Positions 8,328 to 14,172 of a DNA stretch of 14,172 nt are shown here, in pieces. Within the stretch, counting starts at the first letter, position 1. Every line of letters starts with the position of its first letter. Location: positions 1 to 14,172 of the forward strand of contig NJEL02000053.1 in assembly GCA_002254825.2 (NCBI GenBank), read 5' to 3'. The stretch comes from Methanosarcinales archaeon ex4572_44 (GTDB taxonomy: Archaea; Halobacteriota; Methanosarcinia; Methanosarcinales; EX4572-44). A program made the translations under genes and the position numbers. The notes beneath the pieces were generated by a model, which saw only the letters and a program-made list of their open reading frames with translations, ran no database searches and was not told the DNA's origin.

Positions 8328-8490
8328 ATATATCTACTGCTGAATGACTTATCACATATAATTTCTTCCCCAACCACAAACTGTAAACTTTCTTAGTTGT
8401 TATGTTTACCGATTTGATTTCTGGCATCCTTTTTTCGTTTGGCTGTTCCCCCGAAACAACTTTATCAGGAAACGTAATACAACAATCCAT
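8317..8490 (-). CDS. Possible small hypothetical protein overlapping the ATPase start
   Basis: An open frame of 57 codons from ATG 8490, ending SLWLGKKLYVISHSAVDIYGV, overlaps the ATPase start by 11 nt, as operon genes often do. Composition is protein-like with beta-strand character. Against it: no Shine-Dalgarno site, a start only 3 nt from the divergent acylphosphatase ATG, and the apparent ATPase promoter lying inside it. A shorter start at 8427 is also possible. No family recognised. Confidence 0.25.
   Translation of the reverse strand: MDCCITFPDKVVSGEQPNEKRMPEIKSVNITTKKVYSLWLGKKLYVISHSAVDIYGV
8355..8364 (-). promoter_or_regulatory. TATA box for the ATPase-PIN pair
   Basis: The minus strand reads AAATTATATG about 32 nt before the ATPase ATG, predicting transcription starting a few bases before the start codon. 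No Shine-Dalgarno site precedes the ATG, in line with a leaderless mRNA. Confidence 0.45.
8460..8466 (+). promoter_or_regulatory. Weak TATA-like element for acylphosphatase
   Basis: CTTTATC lies about 31 nt before the ATG at 8494. It is a partial match only; the gene lacks a visible Shine-Dalgarno site, so a leaderless transcript from this element is plausible. Confidence 0.3.
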
Positions 8491-8493
8491 AAC

Positions 8494-8775
8494 ATGAAGA
8501 AATGTGTGCATATATTTGTCCAGGGTCAAGTGCAGGGCGTGTATTTCAGAGCCTACACAGAAAAACGAGCTGTAGAACTCAACCTCACAGGCTGGGTGCG
8601 GAATCGAAGAGACGGGCGTGTTGAAATAATGGCAGAAGGCAGCGAAGCAGAACTAAAAGAGTTCTTAGACTGGTGCAGCACAGGATCTCCCCATTCACAC
8701 GTCGAACACGTCGATGCAACATGGATTCAGTGTGAACAGGATTTTAACACGTTCAGTGTTACTCAAAGCAAATAA
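8494..8775 (+). CDS. acyP: Acylphosphatase
   Basis: Small cytoplasmic hydrolase that splits acyl phosphates such as carbamoyl phosphate or 1,3-bisphosphoglycerate. The 93 residues match the family length. The phosphate-binding loop and catalytic Arg are in VQGQVQGVYFRAYT (Arg at residue 19), and the catalytic Asn is in GWVRNRRDGRVEI. Both signature patterns are complete. It is monocistronic, divergent from the ATPase-PIN pair and followed by the tRNA-Ser gene. Confidence 0.96.
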   Translation: MKKCVHIFVQGQVQGVYFRAYTEKRAVELNLTGWVRNRRDGRVEIMAEGSEAELKEFLDWCSTGSPHSHVEHVDATWIQCEQDFNTFSVTQSK

Positions 8776-8826
8776 GATGGCATTTCAGAGCTCTTTACAA
8801 CCCAGGTTTTTCAAAGATACAAAACG

Positions 8827-8835
8827 CTTTAAATA
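8827..8835 (+). promoter_or_regulatory. TATA box of the tRNA-Ser gene
   Basis: CTTTAAATA is centred 50 nt before the mature tRNA 5' end, predicting a start near 8857 and a leader of about 24 nt for RNase P to remove. This is one of the best TATA matches in the window. Confidence 0.6.
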
Positions 8836-8880
8836 CAGTGGCACATAAGAGGCACGAAAGTAGAATGGAAAAACCAAACT

Positions 8881-8967
8881 GCCGAGGTAGTCTAGCGGTA
8901 AGGCGCAAGCCTGGAAAGCTTGTGGGGCATATGCCCCTCGGGAGTTCGAATCCCCCCCTCGGCGCCA
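8881..8967 (+). tRNA. tRNA-Ser, anticodon GGA, with encoded CCA
   Basis: Class II tRNA read by hand. The acceptor stem GCCGAGG (8881-8887) pairs with CCTCGGC (8957-8963); discriminator G 8964 and CCA 8965-8967 are encoded. Anticodon stem CAAGC/GCTTG encloses the loop CTGGAAA, anticodon GGA (serine UCC/UCU). The long variable arm GGGGCATATGCCCC is the serine hallmark. The T-arm is GGGAG-TTCGAAT-CCCCC, which leaves one A-C mismatch at positions 52-62. No intron. A T5 run at 8970-8974 follows, a plausible terminator. Confidence 0.96.
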
Positions 8968-8969
8968 CA

Positions 8970-8974
8970 TTTTT
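8970..8974 (+). terminator. T5 tract after tRNA-Ser
   Basis: TTTTT starts 2 nt after the encoded CCA. Archaeal polymerase terminates at T-runs of about this length, so it probably ends the tRNA transcript. It lies between the tRNA and the stop of the convergent methyltransferase gene. Confidence 0.4.
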
Positions 8975-8988
8975 CAAACCACGATATT

Positions 8989-9939
8989 TTACTTCTTTTT
9001 CCCCGTGTATATCCAGCGGTCGTAGAGTGTTTCTTCTTCGTCCGGACAGGTCACTCTGCCTGTCGCAAGTTCGCTTACGACTTCATCGATAAATCTTGCT
9101 TCTGGTTCTGTTCGAACTGTGAAGAGTAGGTTTCCACCGCTTTTTGTGACTTTCAAGGTTTCAAGCAGTATTTGTGTCCACATGGGCTTATTAAAACTGT
9201 CAATGTCACCGAGCATGAACCCGATGGCAGTATCAAATTTCTCGCCTGCCAGCACGCGTGAGAGTTCAGTTGCGTCTGCCAATATGGTTTTATCAGGTTT
9301 CAACGCTCTACTCGAAAGCCCTTCTACAATAGAGTATGCATCGTTGTCCACACAGGTTGGTTCGAGTCCAAGCTCGTGGAGTGCTGCTGTAGCCATCCCA
9401 TTGCCGCAACAGATCTCAATCATCTTGCCTGAGAGGCTGAGATCAGAATAGTTCTTTAATTCACCAATTAATTTTTTTATGCGTTCAACTCGTGGCTTGT
9501 TCTGCACAAACTTCAGGTTGACTGGATACGCCCCCATCTCCTTCATGAGTTTCAGCGAGTAATACTCTCTCATCGCATCTTTGAACGATCTTCTTTCAAC
9601 AGTGGCGATAGAGATGCCCGTACGATTGACATGGTTCGTTATCACGTTCAAAAGTTCTTCAAAAATACCCTGGTGCTCTGCATCAAGTACCACTGTAAAG
9701 ACCGTCCACGTCCCCTCAGAATCTTCGTCACCCGCGGGCGAATAGAGACCGATAGCGTAAGCCTGCTCGCCATCCTCTATCACAACCATTCTTGCAGTGA
9801 CAGGTTCATCGAATCGCGAGAGATCAGAGGCGATTCGGTGCAGAACGCCCAGACTATCCTTTATATGAAGATTTCCCTGGTAACTGGGCTCTATCACGAC
9901 GATATGCCCTTTGATTTCCAGCAATTCATCAAATTTCAC
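8989..9939 (-). CDS. Class I SAM-dependent methyltransferase, substrate unknown
   Basis: A 316-residue protein in two parts. Residues 1-130 form an alpha/beta domain I do not recognise (GHIVVIEPSYQGNLHIKDSL, TWTVFTVVLD). From about 165 there is a Rossmann methyltransferase: motif I is MIEICCGNGMATAAL, then a Val-Asp-Asn acidic pair (CVDND), ILADATEL, FDTAIGFMLGD and the strand GGNLLFTVRTE. The start is GTG at 9939, set by a perfect AGGAGG six bases upstream. It overlaps the end of the DNA-methyltransferase frame by 11 nt and is the last gene of the operon. It could modify a small molecule, lipid or RNA; nothing in the sequence decides. It lacks the (D/N)PPY motif of DNA methyltransferases. 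Confidence 0.8.
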   Translation of the reverse strand: MKFDELLEIKGHIVVIEPSYQGNLHIKDSLGVLHRIASDLSRFDEPVTARMVVIEDGEQAYAIGLYSPAGDEDSEGTWTVFTVVLDAEHQGIFEELLNVITNHVNRTGISIATVERRSFKDAMREYYSLKLMKEMGAYPVNLKFVQNKPRVERIKKLIGELKNYSDLSLSGKMIEICCGNGMATAALHELGLEPTCVDNDAYSIVEGLSSRALKPDKTILADATELSRVLAGEKFDTAIGFMLGDIDSFNKPMWTQILLETLKVTKSGGNLLFTVRTEPEARFIDEVVSELATGRVTCPDEEETLYDRWIYTGKKK

Positions 9940-10758
9940 AGCAAACCTCCTCGGGACAAGCGTTTCTCATTAATGCAGCGATTGACGTTTGTCCACTTCC
10001 TACGAAAGGGTCTAAAACTACTTCATTTTCATAGGTGTAGAGTTGAATCAATCTGTAAGGAAGTTCTGCAGGAAATGGTGCAGGATGTCCTATTTTGCGA
10101 GCTGGTTCTGCAGGAAATGTCCAGATACTTTTGGTGAGCTCAAGAAATTCTTCTTTAGAAATCGTGCTTTTTCTCTTATTCACATTTTTTCTTGAGAATG
10201 TCTGTTTGGAAAAGACCAGAATATACTCATGAACATCCCGTAACGTGGGATTGGCAGGAGAAAGCCAACTACCCCATGCTGTAGAAGGACTTGCACTTGA
10301 TGACTTGTTCCAGATGATCTCTCCTCTCATTAGAAAACCTAAATCAGACATATCTTTTATTATAAAGGTGTGGAGGGGGATATACGGTTTCCTTCCCAAA
10401 TTTGCAATATTGATACATGCTCTACCCCATAAACTTCTTCCCACACTCTCTTCAAAAATCCAAGGTATTCGTCAAGTGTAAAACTTTCGTCGTACTCTTT
10501 CCCTACGTTATATGGTGGTGAGGTTACCATCAAATGAATGCTATTATTCGGCAGTTCTTTCATCTTTTCAGAAGACTTGCAAAATATTTTGTCTAAAAAC
10601 TGCGGAGGAATGGGATTTTCTATGTATTCAACATTCTGTTCCTTGGGCAATCCTTCATATAATTTGCTCATATAAAAAGATGTAGAATCATGATTTATTC
10701 TGCCTGGAGATCCGAAAGAACTTGTTTGAGTCTTTTTTTTACTTCTGTTACCTTTCAT
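9929..10758 (-). pseudogene. Type II DNA methyltransferase (amino-methyltransferase, probably N4-cytosine), frameshifted by a small deletion
   Basis: Partner of the upstream endonuclease. Starts at ATG 10758, overlapping the endonuclease stop as ATGA. The first frame carries catalytic motif IV, TSPPYNVGKEYD, and ends at 10360; the second frame resumes with GRACINIANLGRKPY and carries GEIIWNK, the HPAPFPAEL segment and SAM-binding motif I, VVLDPFVGSGQTSIAAL, to the stop at 9929. This IV-then-I order is the permuted (beta-type) arrangement. Between EEVY and GRACINI the family normally has about six more residues (RVLxPG-like); here only 2 nt remain, so about 16 nt seem lost, near 10430, causing the frameshift. 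The product is also short at the C-terminus, ending just after the motif II acid (CCEI). As read, no full enzyme can be made. Confidence 0.85.
10063..10119. repeat. Two 15-bp direct repeats inside the DNA methyltransferase gene
   Basis: GTTCTGCAGGAAATG occurs at 10063-10077 and again at 10105-10119, 42 nt apart (a multiple of three). It encodes FPAE twice in the methyltransferase. Recombination between copies would delete 14 codons in frame. It may simply reflect a repeated protein motif. Confidence 0.6.
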
Positions 10759-11396
10759 TTCCAATCATCCCTCCAATAATCTTCCCATCTTTTGTAGGGA
10801 TTATAATCTATCTTCTTTTTTTGCCAGTGTATCTTAATAACGTGGGACATCTCGTCTCTAACCAAACTTGACAGCGCTTCCTTAGTTATCTCTACACCCC
10901 TTGGATTTGTACCTGGTTTAGGAAGTTTGATATATCCTTCCCTACTCACTCCGTCAAAAACTCTTTTCTGTGCCTTCAGAGGTATGTAATAAAATGCTCC
11001 AAAATCATTCCAGTTAATTTGTATAAGCACAATATCACAATGAGGGTAATAAGTTTCCCTGAATTCTCTTGCCTTCTGGGCGTCCACTGTCCAAATTAGC
11101 TTAACCCCGCTAAATCCTTTTCCAGTTATTGTTTTTATAGATACGGGTTCGCCAAACAAGTTCACATCAACTTCTGGTTCTGTAACTGGAATTTCAGTCT
11201 CTACATTAGCTTCTCCAAATTTATAGATGAGCAAAGCAACAATTATTCTTTCACGGAGAGACCCAACTTCCATACCAATCTTCCCTGCTCTTGAACTCTC
11301 TAACTCTGCAAGTTGAAACAAGTACGGCAGGCGTGTTTTAATTCTATTTACGAGTTCTTCATCCTCGAATACCCTTGCCAATTTGCCTGAAATCAT
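10755..11396 (-). CDS. Type II restriction endonuclease, ThaI-like (PD-(D/E)xK fold)
   Basis: A 213-residue protein that I recognise as the ThaI family (Thermoplasma ThaI cuts CGCG), from the stretch LPYLFQLAELESSRAGKIG, the segment GSLRERIIVALLIYKFGEANVE and the active-site region PEVDVNLFGEPVSIKTITG, where D and the (S)xK pair form the PD-(D/E)xK centre. KLIWTVDAQKA and IVLIQINWND follow. The start at 11396 has GGAGG five bases upstream and overlaps the reductase stop as ATGA; the methyltransferase overlaps its end the same way. No lesion is visible. CGCG specificity is inferred from family and may differ. Confidence 0.78.
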   Translation of the reverse strand: MISGKLARVFEDEELVNRIKTRLPYLFQLAELESSRAGKIGMEVGSLRERIIVALLIYKFGEANVETEIPVTEPEVDVNLFGEPVSIKTITGKGFSGVKLIWTVDAQKAREFRETYYPHCDIVLIQINWNDFGAFYYIPLKAQKRVFDGVSREGYIKLPKPGTNPRGVEITKEALSSLVRDEMSHVIKIHWQKKKIDYNPYKRWEDYWRDDWK

Positions 11397-12562
11397 TTAT
11401 TCCTCCATGCAGGTAAAATGGTGTGTAACATGTAGTGTGGGACTCGTGGGATAAGCCATTTCAGGTATTCCTTGTATTCCATTCTTCCTGCAACAACTTC
11501 GAGTCCTCTGTCCAGCACTTTTTCGTTTTCTGCAAGTAGTGTGAAGAAGATGTTGGGGTATCTGTTCATCAGTCGGGTCAGTTTTAGGCCATATGTCAGG
11601 TGTTCTGTGAATGATTCATGACATTCTTTTTTATATCCATTCAGTGCCGTTTTTGAGAAGTCATCGTTCTCGTATGACTTCAGGATTCTTTTTGCTGCCA
11701 GTTTTCCTGACATAAATGCATATTTGATCCCTTCCCCCAGGAAGGGGTCCACGAACCCTGCAGCATCACCCACCAAGATGATCCGATCCGAACAGACCTC
11801 TCTCTCGTATCCCCCTCTTGGGAGCGGGTAGGTGCGGATGGTTGCGTCAGTATTAAGTCCTTTCTTCTGCAAAAATTCTGTGAATTTGACTTTCGAGTCT
11901 TTCATGGCGGTGCTGACTCCGCCGATTCCGACTGAAAAGTGTTTCTCTTTGGGAAAGACCCAGGCATATCCCATTCTGGCAATTCCGAAGTTGAACTCGA
12001 CCGCACCCTCTATGTAACTATCAACTTCTTCGTTTTCTGCAGGAATATCTGCAGCGATGCAGAGCCCTACTTCTTCTGGTTTGAAAGGGGCTCGGACGTA
12101 CTTTGATGTGGTGCTGTTGACACCGTCTGCACCGATGACCACTTTTGCCCTGTACTCTTCTTTTTCAGTCTCAACAACTATCTCTTTTTCTTTCTGGTGT
12201 AGGGTTGTTGCTTTTTCACTATCATGGAGGTTCGCACCTGCTTCAACCGCTCTTGATGTGAGGTATGCATCAAATCTGTCTCTTGATACCATTATTGCCA
12301 TCTTCGACCTTTTTTTTAGCTCGATCTGATAGTCTTTGTAGTTGACTCGTGCGCCGTAGCACTCTCTCTCTACCAGGTCTTCCTCGATTTTAAAGTTGAG
12401 TTCTGATAATGCACCTGCTGATATTCCCCCAGCGCAGACTTTAAATCGCGGAATCTTTTTTCTCTCCAGAATTAAGGTCTTCAACCCTTCTTCTGCACAG
12501 GTCTTAGCTGCTATTGCGCCCGCGGGTCCTGCTCCTATAATCACTACGTCGTACTCTTCCAT
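11393..12562 (-). CDS. Geranylgeranyl reductase family FAD-dependent oxidoreductase
   Basis: Flavoprotein of the family that saturates geranylgeranyl chains of archaeal membrane lipids (or of quinones). The dinucleotide-binding site is DVVIIGAGPAGAIAAKTCA at the N-terminus; RFKVCAGG is the conserved Lys-Cys-Gly segment; VVIGADGVNSTTSKYV is the DG motif; IILVGDAAGFVDPFLGEG is the second FAD-binding GD motif; YAWVFPKEKHFSVGIGG is family-typical. 389 residues, normal length. The ATG at 12562 is preferred over that at 12592 because the family begins almost at the FAD motif and because a TATA box at 12611-12618 predicts transcription starting near 12590. First gene of the operon that contains the restriction system. 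Lipid role likely, exact substrate not provable. Confidence 0.92.
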   Translation of the reverse strand: MEEYDVVIIGAGPAGAIAAKTCAEEGLKTLILERKKIPRFKVCAGGISAGALSELNFKIEEDLVERECYGARVNYKDYQIELKKRSKMAIMVSRDRFDAYLTSRAVEAGANLHDSEKATTLHQKEKEIVVETEKEEYRAKVVIGADGVNSTTSKYVRAPFKPEEVGLCIAADIPAENEEVDSYIEGAVEFNFGIARMGYAWVFPKEKHFSVGIGGVSTAMKDSKVKFTEFLQKKGLNTDATIRTYPLPRGGYEREVCSDRIILVGDAAGFVDPFLGEGIKYAFMSGKLAAKRILKSYENDDFSKTALNGYKKECHESFTEHLTYGLKLTRLMNRYPNIFFTLLAENEKVLDRGLEVVAGRMEYKEYLKWLIPRVPHYMLHTILPAWRNK

Positions 12563-12610
12563 TTTATTATTCCCATCGTCAAAAGCTTTCATTTGGTGAT
12601 AAGTCAGCCT

Positions 12611-12618
12611 CTATAAAA
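12611..12618 (-). promoter_or_regulatory. TATA box for the reductase/restriction operon
   Basis: The minus strand reads TTTTATAG, predicting transcription from about 12590 and a leader of about 28 nt before ATG 12562. Just upstream of it (12632-12647) the minus strand carries GGTTGGTTGGGGGG. This is the only good promoter seen for the four genes down to 8989. Confidence 0.5.
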
Positions 12619-12694
12619 GAGCTTCTCTTTCACCCCCCAACCAACCAATGATCAAAGTGTAACAATCAAGAAACCTCAGCAGAAACGCTGGATA

Positions 12695-14004
12695 TTAATT
12701 AGAGTCGCTCTGACTGTTCGCTGCCTGGTTGAACCTTTTGACCAGAAAATCGTTATCGAGTGATGCCAGGAAATATCCGAGTCGTGGACCCGATTTTGCA
12801 GATAATAATGTGGTGTAGATTGTCTGGAAAAACCTCTTCGGTTCAATACCAGTTTCCTTAGCTATCTTGTAGATACCATCATGTATCTCCTGTGGTGTCT
12901 TCCACCCCTTTATTTCCTTTGCAAGCACGCCGAGCAATTCTCTTTCTATCGAATCAAAGCTTCTGACAGCCTGTGGCAACTCTTTATAGACTTTGAACTT
13001 GAGATTGGGTGGAGCGTACCGTTCAACCCACCTCTGCGCATTCTCTGCACGTGCAAGGACAGCTCTTGAATCCGAAGTGTCATAACCACTTCGCTCAAGG
13101 ATACCGAGCAGCGCATCGGTTTCCCTTGTCACCTGAACCGCGGTCACAAGGTGTCTGAATGGTATCGCGGTATCTTCAGCCCTCTTCGTTTGAGATAACT
13201 CGTGTGCACGGGGATTGGCTCTACGATCATACTCATCGATGAGGTTCAGAAGCGGAATTCCTGGATCGAACTCGATGTGCTTTTCAGGCTTTGATCGGAT
13301 TATGAGGTAACGCAGAACTTCTGGCGGAAGCACCTCAAGCATCTCAGTGATGGATATTAAAACACCCTTTGATGAGTGCATCGCACCCTTGCCTTTCAGC
13401 ATGATCCACTCGTATATGATCGGATAGGGTGCTCTATAACGATACACCTCTTCTGCGATCCGTTTTCCTGTATCATACGAGCCGCCCCTTGTTGCCCGCC
13501 CCTTGTTGCATGATCCTTCCCGAAAGGCTCAACCGTGACGCCAAGAATCTCCCAGCGCGCTGGCCAATCAACGCGCCACGTGAGCTTACCACCACCCACA
13601 ACCGAGACAACCCCTTGGAACCCACATGTACATGCGACATCAACGCTCTCTTCCTCACTGTTAAAACCCAAGACTCGTGTCCCAACAATCCTCTCACACT
13701 CCGGGCACAGAGGGTTGAAAGGACTCCACCCCCCAGGCAAGCTTCGATGAGAAGTTTCCTCGAGTGGAAGAAACGGGTAAACCGTTCGAAGCGGGTCAAA
13801 AGTGTCTGCAATATATATCAACCTAACATCAGTACCCCTATCCTCAAGTGCCCGATAGACTGCGTCAGCGGTCACAACCTCACGCATATTCCCGATGTGA
13901 ATCTCGCCAGAAGGCGTGATCCCAGACGCTACAACGTGACTATCACCATTCCCCACCTCACACAGCGCTCCAGCAATCGCATCTGCCCAATGCACATCCA
14001 CCAT
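12695..14004 (-). pseudogene. lysS: Class I lysyl-tRNA synthetase, decayed (tandem duplication and internal deletion)
   Basis: The archaeal-type LysRS is recognisable throughout: HWADAIAG start, TPSGEIHIGN (HIGH motif, residues 36-39), Cys pairs CPEC and CTCG, GKLTWRVDWPARW, EPFGKDHATRGG, then in another frame APYPIIYEWIMLKGKGAMHSSKG (KMSKS loop, with His where Ser is usual) and an anticodon-binding domain ending GPRLGYFLASLDNDF. A 14-bp exact tandem duplication (13482-13509) causes the frameshift; removing one copy restores RGGSYDTGKRIAEEVY. In addition YPFLP (to residue 80) is joined within about nine residues to LPGGWSPFNP, where homologues have some 80-90 more residues, and the segment after DEYDR also looks shortened. 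Repaired length is about 430 against about 520-540 for the family. Start ATG 14004 has AGGTAGGGTG upstream. Confidence 0.88.
13482..13509. repeat. 14-bp exact tandem duplication inside lysS
   Basis: CCGCCCCTTGTTGC occurs twice without a gap (13482-13495 and 13496-13509). One copy restores the conserved reading frame of lysS; two copies shift it. It is typical of replication slippage or of a local assembly error. Confidence 0.95.
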
Positions 14005-14172
14005 TATCACAAACACCCTACCTGATGAAAACAGCCTCACCAAATATCTTCACATGGCAAACCAATAATCACCAACAGAGAATCCTCCAAAGTGATAAAA
14101 CTACCGTCCCGTCAAGACCACCACAGAAGGAATGGGGCAGGCCACAGAACCCGCAGAGACCATGATAAAAAA

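Noticed and set aside
8881..8967. tRNA-Ser as an integration (attachment) site for a mobile element
   Set aside because: No second copy of the tRNA 3' end is seen in the window, and no integrase or transposase gene is present.
8795..9092. Open frames on both strands across the tRNA-Ser gene
   Set aside because: They read through the tRNA and its flanks; the sequence is fully explained by the cloverleaf, promoter and terminator.
13473..13811. 112-codon minus-strand frame inside lysS
   Set aside because: It is a third frame of the lysS region with Arg/Leu/Ser-rich composition; lysS similarity lies in the other two frames.
14105..14172. Minus-strand frame with several Cys (CGFCG, FCGG) and a short MVSAGSVACPIP frame at the right edge
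   Set aside because: Cys spacing is suggestive of a zinc ribbon but the stretch is short, cut by the window edge and upstream of lysS; too little to call a gene. A + strand ATG at 14162 has only three codons in view.
1..14172. CRISPR arrays, insertion sequences or long repeats
   Set aside because: No regularly spaced repeats, no transposase-like protein and no terminal inverted repeats were seen; the only notable repeats are the 14-bp and 15-bp pairs listed.

Overview
This window reads as archaeal, most likely a methanogen-related euryarchaeon (Methanosarcinales/Methanomicrobia-like lineage); that placement is an inference from gene content. The evidence is a class I lysyl-tRNA synthetase gene, a geranylgeranyl-reductase-family flavoprotein (archaeal lipids), TATA-like boxes about 25-30 nt before gene starts, near-leaderless first genes with strong Shine-Dalgarno sites inside operons, and a tRNA-Ser behind a TATA box. 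Base composition is moderate in GC with AT-rich spacers.

Layout. (1) 2-70: tail of an unidentified + strand gene, convergent with metG (methionyl-tRNA synthetase, minus, 79-2127). (2) 2356-3170 (+): protein-kinase-fold protein whose reading frame changes by -1 exactly at a canonical slippery heptamer. (3) 3220-6366 (minus): a 1,048-residue GH94-type carbohydrate phosphorylase-like protein. (4) 6548-8327 (minus): a tightly coupled pair, a DUF3696/COG4938-type AAA ATPase followed by a PIN-like nuclease that starts at TTG; this is the best candidate for a little-described defence or toxin system. (5) 8494-8775 (+): acylphosphatase, then tRNA-Ser(GGA) at 8881-8967. (6) 8989-12562 (minus): an overlapping operon in the order geranylgeranyl reductase, ThaI-like type II restriction endonuclease, DNA methyltransferase, SAM methyltransferase. 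The first two junctions are ATGA overlaps and the third is an 11-nt overlap. (7) 12695-14004 (minus): class I lysS, broken by a 14-bp exact tandem duplication and by large internal deletion(s).

Main themes. The window combines defence-type genes (ATPase-PIN, restriction-modification) with three interrupted genes. The DNA methyltransferase has lost roughly 16 nt between two motifs while its partner endonuclease looks intact, which is biologically awkward. The class I lysyl-tRNA synthetase is clearly decayed, which implies that a class II enzyme or another copy supplies Lys-tRNA. The kinase-fold gene may be either frameshifted by mutation or decoded by programmed -1 frameshifting. No gene-free stretch exceeds 300 bases; the longest gap (2128-2355) holds the two divergent promoters of metG and the kinase-fold gene.
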